Shown: positions 1 through 8,190 of the stretch, piece by piece
Layout: every line of letters starts with the position of its first letter
Position numbering within the stretch: the first letter of the stretch is position 1
DNA from: Actinomycetota bacterium
GTDB taxonomy: Bacteria > Actinomycetota > Acidimicrobiia > Acidimicrobiales > Aldehydirespiratoraceae
Assembly (NCBI GenBank): GCA_029979265.1
Contig: JAPOHW010000009.1
Span: 62,001 to 126,000, forward strand
Length of the DNA: 64,000 nucleotides
Direction of reading: 5' to 3'
The notes under the pieces: generated by a model
Database searches by the model: none
Told to the model about the DNA's origin: nothing
What the model saw: only the letters and a program-made list of their open reading frames with translations
Program-made: the position numbers and the translations under genes

Positions 1-274
1 CTTCGCCGAAGTTGGCGACGAGTTGGGCACGGATGAAGGCGTCGGTGCGGCCCTCATCGACCCAGACCCTGATCTCGCGTCGGATGGTCCGGGCGACAGG
101 GACATCGGACTCGGCGACCGACTGCCCCTGACACACCGGACAGGCGAAGTCCGTCGCCAGGGCGTACGCCTTGTCGGCGTTGGTCGCCGGTGCACCGTCG
201 TCGACCGCAGCGAAGACCAGCATCGACAGCGACACGGCCGCAAGCGCAAGCCAAGAGAGCAACCGCCGACTCAT
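1..274 (-). CDS. ccmH: Cytochrome c maturation protein CcmH, N-terminal part (runs off the left edge)
   Basis: CcmH is the membrane thiol-redox protein that works with CcmG to reduce apocytochrome c before heme attachment. About 91 residues are visible: an N-terminal hydrophobic segment (residues 5-23), then a CPVCQGQS motif with Cys45 and Cys48, equivalent to the CPxCQ motif of the family. The ATG at 274 overlaps the ccmG stop (ATGA), which fixes the start and implies translational coupling. It is the last visible gene of the ccm operon. The C-terminus lies outside the window, so a CcmH/CcmI fusion cannot be excluded. Confidence 0.85.
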   Translation of the reverse strand, partial: MSRRLLSWLALAAVSLSMLVFAAVDDGAPATNADKAYALATDFACPVCQGQSVAESDVPVARTIRREIRVWVDEGRTDAFIRAQLVANFGE

Positions 275-825
275 GCACCACCTGCCGACGCGATCAGGGC
301 ATCGAGTTGGTCGGCGGTCACGCCACCCACGAGCTTCTCGACGATCACCCCACCCGGTCCGACCAGATAGGTCTCGGGCACAGCCACGACCCCGTACGCC
401 ACCGCAATACTGCCGGTGTCACGGGAGATCACCGGCCAGTCGCCCCCGTAGGCGTCGAAGAAGGCACGGATGTTGGCAGCGGTGTCGTCGAAAGCGACCG
501 ACACCACCACGACGTCGTTGAGGGGGGCGTGCCGCGCCTCGAACTCGACCAACTCGGGGTGCTCGCGAATGCAGGGGACACACGTGGTCGAGAAGAAGTT
601 GACCACGACCCACTGATTGCTGTGATCGTCGATGTCGAACCAGACACCGTCGAGCCCCACTCCTTCGATGAGCGGCGCGATCTCCCCGCGAAGCTCGAAC
701 ATGATCGCCCGCTCGGTGGCCGGCTCACGGGTCGCGAGCAGCACGATCAGAAGCGAGAGAACGACCGCCACCGGGACCACGACCCACACCGCCGTTCGCG
801 TCGAGCCTCTCGCCGAGGCCGTCAT
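271..825 (-). CDS. ccmG: Thiol:disulfide interchange protein CcmG/DsbE (TlpA-like)
   Basis: This is a membrane-anchored thioredoxin-fold protein of 184 residues that keeps the cysteines of apocytochrome c reduced for heme ligation. There is one N-terminal membrane helix (about residues 13-31), followed by a thioredoxin-like domain with the active-site motif CVPC (Cys82, Cys85). The length suits CcmG. Its ATG overlaps the ccmF stop and its stop overlaps the ccmH start, both as ATGA. Confusion with ResA or a generic TlpA protein is possible by sequence alone, but the operon makes CcmG the natural call. Confidence 0.9.
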   Translation of the reverse strand: MTASARGSTRTAVWVVVPVAVVLSLLIVLLATREPATERAIMFELRGEIAPLIEGVGLDGVWFDIDDHSNQWVVVNFFSTTCVPCIREHPELVEFEARHAPLNDVVVVSVAFDDTAANIRAFFDAYGGDWPVISRDTGSIAVAYGVVAVPETYLVGPGGVIVEKLVGGVTADQLDALIASAGGA

Positions 826-2780
826 ACGGGGACCTCGTGCGAGACCGGTGGCGCCGATGTTGCGGCGGTGGGGCGCCGACGTTTGCCGGGAACCACGGCG
901 AGGAGGGTCCCGGCTGCCATGACGAGTCCGCCGACCCAGAGCCAGACGATCAGGGGTTGCACCGTGGCTCTCAACACGACCGTGTCGTCGGAACCCTCCG
1001 GGAAGGTGAGGACCGACAGCGCAATGTCGTCGGTCCAGGTCGAACGGACACTGGGGATGCCGATGGTTCGTCCTGCGAACGGATATTGGGCGATCGCTGG
1101 CTCGTAGATCTTGACGTCGTCGACGAGGACACGGGCGCTCTTTTCGGTCCGGTTCGTGTGCTCGGTCACGTGCGATCCCTCGTAGGTCAGGGTGTGACCC
1201 GAGATCTGTGCCGAGTCACCGACCGCCATCGTGAATTCACCCTGTCGGACGTAGGCGTTGCTCGCCGCGAAGGCGACGGCGATCAGCACCACACCGAGAT
1301 GGACGACCATTCCGCCATTGGTCCGTCCCACCAAGCCACGCCAACCCTGACGTCGAGTGGCGAGCACGACTTGGCGAAGTGCGGCTCCACCGGCGAAGCC
1401 CCCGAGCCCAAAGGCAAGCATCGGCGACCAGCCGCGCGCGCCGAGGAACGCAGCAACAACCATCGCTCCGGCGCCGATCCAGGCCGGCCAGTGGAGGCGA
1501 TCCGACAGGACCTCCCCGCTCGCCTTCCGCCACGGCAGCACGGGTGCGATCGCCATGAGGAACAGGAGCACGAACCCGATCGGCATGGTCATCCGCTCGA
1601 AGTAGGGATTGCCGACCGAAATCGTGCGCCCATCGATCGCTTCGACGATCAGCGGGAAGATGGTGCCGAGCAAGACGACGAACGCAAACGCTGCAAACAA
1701 CACGTTGTTGGCGAGGAACGCACCCTCACGAGACACCGGAGAATCGATCTTGCCCGGCGCCCGAAGTTCGTCGCCTCGCCACCCGATCAACCCCAACGAC
1801 ACGATCACGATGACGGCGAAGAAGGTCAAGAGCCACGGCCCGATGCCCGACTCGACGAAGGCGTGAACCGATTGGAGCACGCCGGACCGCGTGATGAACG
1901 TGCCGAGGATCGTCAGCGCAAACGTGGAGATGACGAGGGACAGATTCCAGACCCTGAGCATCCCGCGCCGCTCCTGCACCATCACCGAGTGAATGAAGGC
2001 GGTTCCGGTCAGCCAGGGCAGAAACGAGGCGTTCTCGACGGGATCCCACGCCCAGTACCCTCCCCATCCCAACGTCTCGTAACTCCACCAGGCGCCGAGG
2101 ACGATGCCGAGCGTCAGGTAGCCCCATGCCATGACCGTCCACCGACGAGTGGCGAGCAACCAGCCCTCCCCCACCCGGCCCGTGCACAGCGCACCGATCG
2201 CGAACGCGAACGGCACCGTGAAGCCGACGTAGCCGAGATACAGGATCGGCGGGTGGAACGCCATGAGGATGTGGTTCTGCAGGAGAGGATTCGGTCCCGG
2301 ACCGTCGTAGCCCGGCGGTGGAGCGAAGCGGTCGAACGGGGCCGACGGGCCAACCATCAGCGCAAAGAAGAAGCCGGCGACCACGAACAGGGTGAGCAGC
2401 GCCCATGCCAGCATCGGGTCGTCACCCTTCGCAGCGAACTTCAGCACCACCGCAAGGACATATCCGCACAGCACCAGGGTCCAGAGCAGGATCGAGCCCT
2501 CCAGTGCTGACCAGAGGGTGGCGATGTTGAACAGGGCGGGCGTCTGACTCGAACCGTGCTCGGCCACGAACGCCACGGTGAAATCTCGAGTGATGAGTGC
2601 TCGCTCCATCACCACGACACCGGCTGTGGCAGCAGCCATCATCACCCACGCCAACAAACGGACCTCACGGAACCAGCCCTGGCGCCGACCGGCGAGCCCC
2701 AAGACCACAACCACGACGGCGCACACCGCAGCGGCGAGTCCCAAGGCAACGGAGGCAGCTCCGAGTGCGGAGTTGCTCAC
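822..2780 (-). CDS. ccmF: Cytochrome c heme lyase subunit CcmF
   Basis: CcmF is the polytopic heme lyase core that joins heme from holo-CcmE to apocytochrome c. The product is 652 residues, close to the usual 630-660, and very hydrophobic. The tryptophan-rich WWD signature lies at about residues 231-250 (the segment around GGYWAWDPVEN), with conserved His residues in flanking segments. I chose the GTG at 2780 because it overlaps the ccmE stop as GTGA; the open frame extends 42 codons upstream, but that part antisenses or overlaps ccmE and lacks a membrane helix. It belongs to the ccmA-H operon. Confidence 0.94.
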   Translation of the reverse strand: MSNSALGAASVALGLAAAVCAVVVVVLGLAGRRQGWFREVRLLAWVMMAAATAGVVVMERALITRDFTVAFVAEHGSSQTPALFNIATLWSALEGSILLWTLVLCGYVLAVVLKFAAKGDDPMLAWALLTLFVVAGFFFALMVGPSAPFDRFAPPPGYDGPGPNPLLQNHILMAFHPPILYLGYVGFTVPFAFAIGALCTGRVGEGWLLATRRWTVMAWGYLTLGIVLGAWWSYETLGWGGYWAWDPVENASFLPWLTGTAFIHSVMVQERRGMLRVWNLSLVISTFALTILGTFITRSGVLQSVHAFVESGIGPWLLTFFAVIVIVSLGLIGWRGDELRAPGKIDSPVSREGAFLANNVLFAAFAFVVLLGTIFPLIVEAIDGRTISVGNPYFERMTMPIGFVLLFLMAIAPVLPWRKASGEVLSDRLHWPAWIGAGAMVVAAFLGARGWSPMLAFGLGGFAGGAALRQVVLATRRQGWRGLVGRTNGGMVVHLGVVLIAVAFAASNAYVRQGEFTMAVGDSAQISGHTLTYEGSHVTEHTNRTEKSARVLVDDVKIYEPAIAQYPFAGRTIGIPSVRSTWTDDIALSVLTFPEGSDDTVVLRATVQPLIVWLWVGGLVMAAGTLLAVVPGKRRRPTAATSAPPVSHEVPV

Positions 2781-3322
2781 GCCGAGCACGCCTCGGCTGC
2801 GAACTCGCTTGCTGCTTCGCTCTCTGCGAGCCGTTGGTCGTAGTCCTCGTCGTTGATGTAGTCGTTGTCGTGCTTGACCCGCATCCGGTCCGACGCGAAG
2901 TACCACCCATCATCGGCGATCGGGGTGCGACCTCCGACTCCAGGATCCCCCTGGATCCACTGCCCGTCGAGGACCACCGGCACGTCGGCTTGGAACAAGT
3001 CGGCCGGGTCGCCGAAATGGACGATGTCGACCGCTGCACCACCAAAACTCACCGAGAACGCCACGACTGGGTCGTCGCCCCGGAACCCTTCGGTGATCGA
3101 ACAGCCGATGGGCGACCCCTGCAGCGTGAAGCGTTCGTCACCGAGCTCGGCGCGCCGCCCGACCGCTTCATCGGCGTTGTAAAAGAACAGCGATCCGCTC
3201 GCCAGGTTCCAGACGAGCCCGACGACCACGATCACCACGCCGATGGCAACGACGGTTGGCACGACCTTGCCACCTCGCGGCCGGGCCGGGCGGGGCTGTT
3301 GGGGAGTGAGATCACCCGTCAC
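2777..3322 (-). CDS. ccmE: Cytochrome c maturation heme chaperone CcmE
   Basis: CcmE is a membrane-tethered periplasmic chaperone that covalently binds heme and passes it to CcmF. The 181-residue product has one N-terminal membrane helix (about residues 20-40), a beta-rich OB-fold body and, near the C-terminus, the heme-attachment motif HDNDY (His151, Tyr155), matching the classical HxxxY rather than the CxxxY variant of some archaea and Gram-positives. Start GTG 3322 overlaps the ccmD stop (GTGA), and the stop overlaps ccmF. The acidic tail after Tyr155 is longer than in many homologues. Confidence 0.92.
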   Translation of the reverse strand: MTGDLTPQQPRPARPRGGKVVPTVVAIGVVIVVVGLVWNLASGSLFFYNADEAVGRRAELGDERFTLQGSPIGCSITEGFRGDDPVVAFSVSFGGAAVDIVHFGDPADLFQADVPVVLDGQWIQGDPGVGGRTPIADDGWYFASDRMRVKHDNDYINDEDYDQRLAESEAASEFAAEACSA

Positions 3323-3471
3323 GACGTCTCCTCGGCCGCAAGCCATCGGCGACGTTCAGGAGGCACACGGCCCGCGGCTCGGCGGCCCCGTTGCATCACC
3401 CGGAGCGCGTAGAAGCCGAGCGCGCCCAACGACGCACCCCAGCCGACCAGCAGATAGCCGAGGTGGGTCAT
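3319..3471 (-). CDS. ccmD: Small membrane protein CcmD
   Basis: This 50-residue gene begins at ATG 3471, which overlaps the ccmC stop as ATGA, and ends in a TGA that overlaps the ccmE GTG. It encodes one membrane helix (residues about 4-25, containing GYLLVGWGASLGALGFY) followed by a basic, Arg-rich cytoplasmic tail, exactly the plan of CcmD, which helps release holo-CcmE from CcmC/CcmAB. Family sequence conservation is low, so the call rests on size, topology and its place between ccmC and ccmE. Confidence 0.82.
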   Translation of the reverse strand: MTHLGYLLVGWGASLGALGFYALRVMQRGRRAAGRVPPERRRWLAAEETS

Positions 3472-4232
3472 CGCCCACCGCCATCGCCGGAGGCACGAGC
3501 TTCGGCCCGACGCTGCGCGATCGCGACGTCGAGGTCACCGAAACGGAGCTCACGCTCGAGCCAGCCGACTCGAAATCGGTGGATCATCGCCCACACGTAG
3601 AACAGCGACCAGACGACAACCCCGAGCAGCATTGTGAACAGCGTGAGATCCTCGAGATTGCCATCGGTGAGCGATGATTTCTGATGCAGCGTGCGGTCGA
3701 ACCACCATTCGACGGAGCGGTTGACGATCGGGAGGTTGACGGCTGCGATGAGCGCAACGATCGCCGAACGCGTGGCAACGGCGGAGTCGTCGCCGCCCAT
3801 CGAACGCACGGCCAGATAGCCGACCATCAAGAGCAGGAGGATCAGTGTGGTGACCAGACGCACGTCGCCCCAGTCCCAGTAGGTGTTCCAGGTCGGTCGG
3901 CCCCACACCGAGCCGGTGAAGAGCGTGAGACTGCAGAACACCACCCCGATCTCGGCCGAGCCATGGGCCACCAGATCCCACCACAGCGACCGTTTCCAGA
4001 GCCACATCACCGAACCGACCGCAGTGACCGTGAACGCGGCGTAGGTGAGAAAGGCCGATGGTACGTGGACGAAGATCAGCCGTACGGCGTCGGCTTGTTC
4101 GTCGTCTGCCGGCGCGCCGAAAAAGCCGAGCAGGACAAGGGCCACGAGGCCCACGATCACGGCCACGCCAAGGAGTCTCGTCGTCGTCGAACCGGTGTGG
4201 GCCGGAGCTTCGCTGCGAACGGGGGTGGTCAT
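3468..4232 (-). CDS. ccmC: Heme exporter / heme handling protein CcmC
   Basis: CcmC attaches heme to CcmE at the outer face of the membrane. The product has 254 residues and about six membrane segments. It carries the WWD domain (about residues 110-125, around TWNTYWDWGDVRL) and the conserved periplasmic His in FVHVPSA (His56); a second candidate ligand lies in the loop containing TLHQ. ATG 4232 overlaps the ccmB stop, so I discarded the much longer upstream open frame, which is antisense-like and non-homologous. It is translationally coupled to ccmB and ccmD. Confidence 0.93.
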   Translation of the reverse strand: MTTPVRSEAPAHTGSTTTRLLGVAVIVGLVALVLLGFFGAPADDEQADAVRLIFVHVPSAFLTYAAFTVTAVGSVMWLWKRSLWWDLVAHGSAEIGVVFCSLTLFTGSVWGRPTWNTYWDWGDVRLVTTLILLLLMVGYLAVRSMGGDDSAVATRSAIVALIAAVNLPIVNRSVEWWFDRTLHQKSSLTDGNLEDLTLFTMLLGVVVWSLFYVWAMIHRFRVGWLERELRFGDLDVAIAQRRAEARASGDGGGR

Positions 4233-4897
4233 GTCTCCTCCAAGAGCACGCCGTAGGACAATGCTCCCAGCACCAGGTTGATCACGCCGAACCCGGCGAG
4301 CATGGCGAGCCATGCCCATCCATCGACGGCCACCGATCCGAGAGCGTCGTCGAACGCTCGAGTCGCACCGATGAGCACCGGGGCCAAGACCGGGAGCAGC
4401 AAGATCGGGAGCACCGTCTCGCGTGCCCGGACACCGGCCACCAACGCTCCAAGGAGAGTACCTGCCGCCGCAATCCCAACGGTCGCGGCCAGACAGGTTG
4501 CGACGACGAGCAACGGCGCGTCGATCTCTGCTCCGTAGAGCACGACGATGCCGCCGATCAGTACGAGTTCGACAGCGAGCAACTGCACGGCGACAGCGGC
4601 GGCCTTTCCTGCGAAGACGGCCATCGGTTCGATCCCGGCGAGGAGGAGCGCACGACGTGCTCCGTCCGTCGTCTCGATCGATGTCGAGCGCTGCACGGCC
4701 AGGGTCGTGACGAACATGATCGTGATCCAGAACAACCCGGACGTGGCTCGTTCCAGCACCGGTCGGTTCGCATCGAGAGCGAATCCGAACAGTACGAGCA
4801 CGAGCCCGGCAAAGGGGACGACCTGGCTGAAGGTCACCCGCGACCTCCATTCGACGCGCAGGTCCTTGCCGGCGACCAACACGATGTCGCGCCACAT
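4229..4897 (-). CDS. ccmB: Heme exporter membrane subunit CcmB
   Basis: CcmB is the membrane subunit of the CcmAB ABC complex, which uses ATP to release holo-CcmE from CcmC. The 222-residue product is almost entirely hydrophobic, with about six membrane helices, and begins with the short cytoplasmic motif DIVLVAGKDLRVEWRSR typical of CcmB. Start ATG 4897 shares a base with the ccmA stop (TGATG). Length agrees with the family (about 220). Longer upstream frames overlap ccmA and are ignored. Confidence 0.92.
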   Translation of the reverse strand: MWRDIVLVAGKDLRVEWRSRVTFSQVVPFAGLVLVLFGFALDANRPVLERATSGLFWITIMFVTTLAVQRSTSIETTDGARRALLLAGIEPMAVFAGKAAAVAVQLLAVELVLIGGIVVLYGAEIDAPLLVVATCLAATVGIAAAGTLLGALVAGVRARETVLPILLLPVLAPVLIGATRAFDDALGSVAVDGWAWLAMLAGFGVINLVLGALSYGVLLEET

Positions 4898-5544
4898 CAG
4901 GTGGTCCGATCCTCGGTGATGATGCCGCCGGCGACCGTCACATGACGGGAGGCAAGGTCCAGCGTGCGGTCGAGTTCGTGCGAGGCGAGCAGCACGGTGG
5001 CTCCGGCCATGGCCGCCTGGCGGACCACGCCGTCGATCACATCGCGGCCCGACTGGTCGAGTCCGGCATGCGGCTCGTCGAGCAGCCACAACCGAGGCCG
5101 ACGAACGACCACTGCGGCGAGCGCTGTGCGACGGCGCTGACCAGCGGAAAGGTGACGCACCGGTACGTCTCGGAGGCGATCGGCGACACCGAGCCGATCG
5201 AGCGCTCCGTCGACCGCACCGACATCGACGCGAGACGCCCGAGCCCAGAAGCGAAGGTTCTCCTCGACGCTCAGGTCGTCGTAGAGCGCCGTGTCGTGAC
5301 CGAGCAGACCGACCGACCGACGAACGGCGGCGCGGTCGCCGACGAGGTCGTGGTCGAGGACGAGCGCACGGCCCGACTCGATCCGCTGAAGGCCGGCGCA
5401 CACCCGAAGCAGTGTCGACTTGCCGGCCCCGTTCGGGCCCTGCAGCAGGACGACCTCACCTGCACCGACGTCGAGATCGACTCCGGCGAGGGCAGGAAAC
5501 CGGCCGAGCAGGGCAACGACGCCGTCGAGGGCGATGATGGACAC
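4897..5544 (-). CDS. ccmA: Heme exporter ATP-binding protein CcmA
   Basis: This is the ATPase subunit of the CcmAB complex in cytochrome c biogenesis. The 215 residues form one ABC nucleotide-binding domain with Walker A GPNGAGKST (residues 36-44), signature LSAGQ, Walker B LWLLDEP and the H-loop His in ASHELD. CcmA proteins are about 200-215 residues long. It is the first gene of the minus-strand ccm operon, and the 75 bases upstream are shared with the divergent lipoprotein gene at 5620, so the operon promoter should lie there. Confidence 0.93.
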   Translation of the reverse strand: MSIIALDGVVALLGRFPALAGVDLDVGAGEVVLLQGPNGAGKSTLLRVCAGLQRIESGRALVLDHDLVGDRAAVRRSVGLLGHDTALYDDLSVEENLRFWARASRVDVGAVDGALDRLGVADRLRDVPVRHLSAGQRRRTALAAVVVRRPRLWLLDEPHAGLDQSGRDVIDGVVRQAAMAGATVLLASHELDRTLDLASRHVTVAGGIITEDRTT

Positions 5545-5619
5545 CGCAAAAGGCTACCGGGCCACTCCAGGGGCACGGCCTGTCAGCCTCGCTCGTGCCT
5601 GCAATACCCTCTGTGCATC

Positions 5620-6261
5620 GTGTCTGTTCCGCGCCCGGTGTTCCGTCGTGTGCTCGCCGTTCTCGCTGCCACGGCGACAACCAGCCTGACCGCGGTCGCC
5701 TGCAGCACCGATGACGGCAACGACAGTTTCGCTCGGGATCCGGCCGCCGCAGCCGACGCCGCACTCGATGCGGCCGCCGCAGCGTTCGATGCCTCGGTGA
5801 CCGGCGATGGCACCACCAGCACGGTGGCTCGGCAGCAGCAACCGAACGACACCACGCCTCCGACGCTTCCCGGCATCGTCGTCAACGAGTATCTGCTCGC
5901 CGTGAACGAGTGTTTCGACCGGGTCGAGCGGCTCAACCAGGGGGTCGCAGGCACCGTCACGACTCGGTTGCCGTGCGAGTTCCCCCATCAGGCCCAGGTG
6001 TTCAGCCGTATCGCCTACCCGGCCGATCACCCGAGCTTCTATCCGGGAGACGACATCATGGAGGACTACGCCCTCGCAGCCTGCTACGTCTATTTCGAGC
6101 CGTGGGTCGACGCGCCGTACGAGACCTCGGCGCTCGACATCGGAGCCATCACCCCCAACCGCAGCAACTTCGAGGACCAGGGCTACCGCTACATCCAGTG
6201 CTATGTCGAGCGGTCCGACGGCGAGCCGTTGGTCGGGGATGCCCGGGGTAGTGGCCTGTGA
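5620..6261 (+). CDS. Septum formation family (Septum_form-like) secreted protein
   Basis: The product (213 residues from the GTG at 5620) has an N-terminal signal sequence ending near Cys28 (context LTAVAC, an imperfect lipobox), a low-complexity Ala/Asp/Thr linker to about residue 90, and a C-terminal domain with spaced Cys residues, a PHQAQVF motif, YP and GDD turns and a final RYIQCYV strand. This arrangement matches the actinobacterial Septum_form domain (PF13845). The family name comes from a weak link to septation; the molecular role is unknown. It is divergent from ccmA. Confidence 0.65.
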   Translation: MSVPRPVFRRVLAVLAATATTSLTAVACSTDDGNDSFARDPAAAADAALDAAAAAFDASVTGDGTTSTVARQQQPNDTTPPTLPGIVVNEYLLAVNECFDRVERLNQGVAGTVTTRLPCEFPHQAQVFSRIAYPADHPSFYPGDDIMEDYALAACYVYFEPWVDAPYETSALDIGAITPNRSNFEDQGYRYIQCYVERSDGEPLVGDARGSGL

Positions 6262-6342
6262 CCGGGTAGGCGTCCACCACCTCGCTCATGGCCCGACCTA
6301 CAGTTTCCTTGGTCGGCGGGCACGACTGGGAGGAATCCTCCA

Positions 6343-7047
6343 GTGACCTTCGCGCCCCTCATCTTGACCATCGTGGTCGCCATTGCGATCGGTACCGCCC
6401 GTGGTGGCCGGCTCACGAGCATCGCCGACACCCGACTCCAAAGCCTTCCGTTGCTGGTTGCTGCGCTCATCGTCGGTTTCGGCGTGGACCGAGTCGAACT
6501 GCCGGCACCTGACGTGCTGGCGATCGGTGGACTCGTCGCCGGCGTTGTGTTCACCCTTCGCAACCTCCATCTGGCCGGCATGCCGATCGTCGGAATCGGT
6601 CTGCTCGCGAACCTTGCTCCGCTCCTCGTGAACGGGGCGACGCCCGTTCGGCCTGCGGCGCTCGTCGAAGCCGGCATGGTGGCCGAGGCCGATCTCGACC
6701 GAGTGATCCTCACCGGTCCTCGCGAACTCGCCACCGCCGACGCGTCGCTCACCTGGCTGGGTGACACGATCCCGATCGCCATGTTCGATCAGGTCCTGTC
6801 GTTGGGCGATCTGATCGTGCTGGTCGGTCTCGTCAGCGTCGTGGGTGATGCCATGGTCCAGCGTCGTCGCCGTTTCCTGTCGGCACGTTCTCTTGCCGGC
6901 CTCGAAGCATTCGGATGGCACGAGACCGACGAGCGCGAGGGTTCGGTCATCGAACTGCGGACCGACCTTCGCCCGCTCTATCCCGACGACGAAGGCGAGA
7001 TCGTCCGCGTCTTCGCCAGCACGAGCGCCAGCCCCGCCCACGACTGA
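6343..7047 (+). CDS. DUF5317-family membrane protein
   Basis: This 234-residue protein starts at GTG 6343 behind a GGAGGA Shine-Dalgarno. About four to five membrane segments (residues 3-20, 33-50, 57-75, 85-100, 150-170) are followed by a soluble acidic C-terminal tail. The conserved NLHLAGMP and TWLGD segments agree with DUF5317, a family I know mainly from Actinobacteria and Chloroflexi; its function is not established. The last 70 bases overlap, on the opposite strand, the 3' end of the glycosidase gene at 6978. Confidence 0.65.
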   Translation: MTFAPLILTIVVAIAIGTARGGRLTSIADTRLQSLPLLVAALIVGFGVDRVELPAPDVLAIGGLVAGVVFTLRNLHLAGMPIVGIGLLANLAPLLVNGATPVRPAALVEAGMVAEADLDRVILTGPRELATADASLTWLGDTIPIAMFDQVLSLGDLIVLVGLVSVVGDAMVQRRRRFLSARSLAGLEAFGWHETDEREGSVIELRTDLRPLYPDDEGEIVRVFASTSASPAHD

Positions 7048-8180
7048 GGAACCGCACCACCACCCGCAGCGGTGTCTCCGTCCCAGTACTCCGCGAACCC
7101 CGACAGCACGGCGCCGGCAATCGTGCGATCGCGCAACCGATCTGCGATTCCGTGCGCCGACGGATCGCGCAACACGCCGAGCCAGATCAGGTAGGCAATC
7201 TGGGGCCATACGGGTCCGCGCCAGTAGCTGGCAGGGTCGTACATCGGCTCACCGGGGTGCACCCCCCTCGGTCCGAAACATCCACCGTACGCATCGACGT
7301 CGGCCAACGCAGCAACGGCCACATCCCGTTGCCGCCGATCGTCGACCACCAGCAGTGCCGTCAACGCGTCGGCGGTGCGAAACCTCCCTGACGTCGAGGC
7401 AGCAGGACCACCATCGACCCAGGTCGAACGGTCACCATCCCATCGAGCAGCGACGGCGTCGGCCAGTTCGGTTGCCGACGCAAGAAGCTCATGCCGGCCG
7501 GTGGTCGACGCAAGCTCTCGGATGTTCCATGCCGTCAATGCCGAGAAGCTGACCGGCGCTGCACCGAAGGCCGGGTTTGCGAGCGGTTCGCCGGCGGCGC
7601 CTCGCTCGATCGTGGCCAACAGAGCACGCTTGTGCCGGCGCCACCGTTCGAGATCGAAGCCGATGCCGGGGCAGTAGTGATCCCAGCGGGGCGAATCGTC
7701 GCATCCCGTTTCCCAGGGATGTACGACCTCGATCAGCCCCGAGGCGTCCCGCTGTCGATGTTCCACCAGGTGACGCAGCCCTCGCTCCGCCCGCTCGACG
7801 ACAGCGTCGTCCACCTCGACACCCGCTCGGAGCAACTGGGCGATTGCGTGGCCGTACATCGGTGGTTGGGTGATCGACGACGCTCCTGCACGACCCCAGA
7901 ACTCCTTCGCCGCATCAGGATCGAGTTGGTACCCCATATGCGGCACGAACCCGGTCCCGTCCTGAGTCTCCAGCAGCCGCCGGAGCTCCGTGGTGGATCG
8001 GTCGCGACGCCCGAGCGCCTGCCAGATCACAACGTGAAAGCACGAGTCCCACAGCCAGAGCCAGGGATACACCTCGGTGTTCGGTGCGGTGTATCCGTGC
8101 CCCACCCAGGCCGCATCCATGATCGACAGGGTCCGGGTTGCAACCTCCTCGGTTGTGGGGACGTCGTCTGGATCCGGCAT
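6978..8180 (-). CDS. GH63/MGH-type glycoside hydrolase (mannosyl- or glucosylglycerate hydrolase-like)
   Basis: The 400-residue product shows the (alpha/alpha)6 toroid pattern of GH63-like enzymes, with the early WLWDSCFH motif, PHMGYQLDP, and a late YWRGPVWPQIAYL segment. The closest characterised group is the MGH1-type hydrolases that cleave mannosylglycerate or glucosylglycerate, intracellular compatible solutes. I chose ATG 8180 because GGAG lies six bases upstream; an ATG at 8192 is possible. Its 5' end abuts or overlaps the divergent glycosyltransferase gene, which supports a shared sugar-solute pathway. Exact substrate is unknown. Confidence 0.72.
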   Translation of the reverse strand: MPDPDDVPTTEEVATRTLSIMDAAWVGHGYTAPNTEVYPWLWLWDSCFHVVIWQALGRRDRSTTELRRLLETQDGTGFVPHMGYQLDPDAAKEFWGRAGASSITQPPMYGHAIAQLLRAGVEVDDAVVERAERGLRHLVEHRQRDASGLIEVVHPWETGCDDSPRWDHYCPGIGFDLERWRRHKRALLATIERGAAGEPLANPAFGAAPVSFSALTAWNIRELASTTGRHELLASATELADAVAARWDGDRSTWVDGGPAASTSGRFRTADALTALLVVDDRRQRDVAVAALADVDAYGGCFGPRGVHPGEPMYDPASYWRGPVWPQIAYLIWLGVLRDPSAHGIADRLRDRTIAGAVLSGFAEYWDGDTAAGGGAVPQSWAGLALVLAKTRTISPSSSG

Positions 8181-8190
8181 CGTGTTCTCC

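Noticed and set aside
837-2510. Plus-strand open frame of 557 codons
   Set aside because: It is antisense to ccmF, which has clear WWD motifs and operon overlaps; the frame is an effect of high GC and has low-complexity Arg/His/Asp-rich composition.
4235-4895. Upstream extension of ccmC (220 codons)
   Set aside because: It is antisense-like Arg-rich sequence overlapping ccmB in another frame; the ATG at 4232 overlaps the ccmB stop as expected for this operon.
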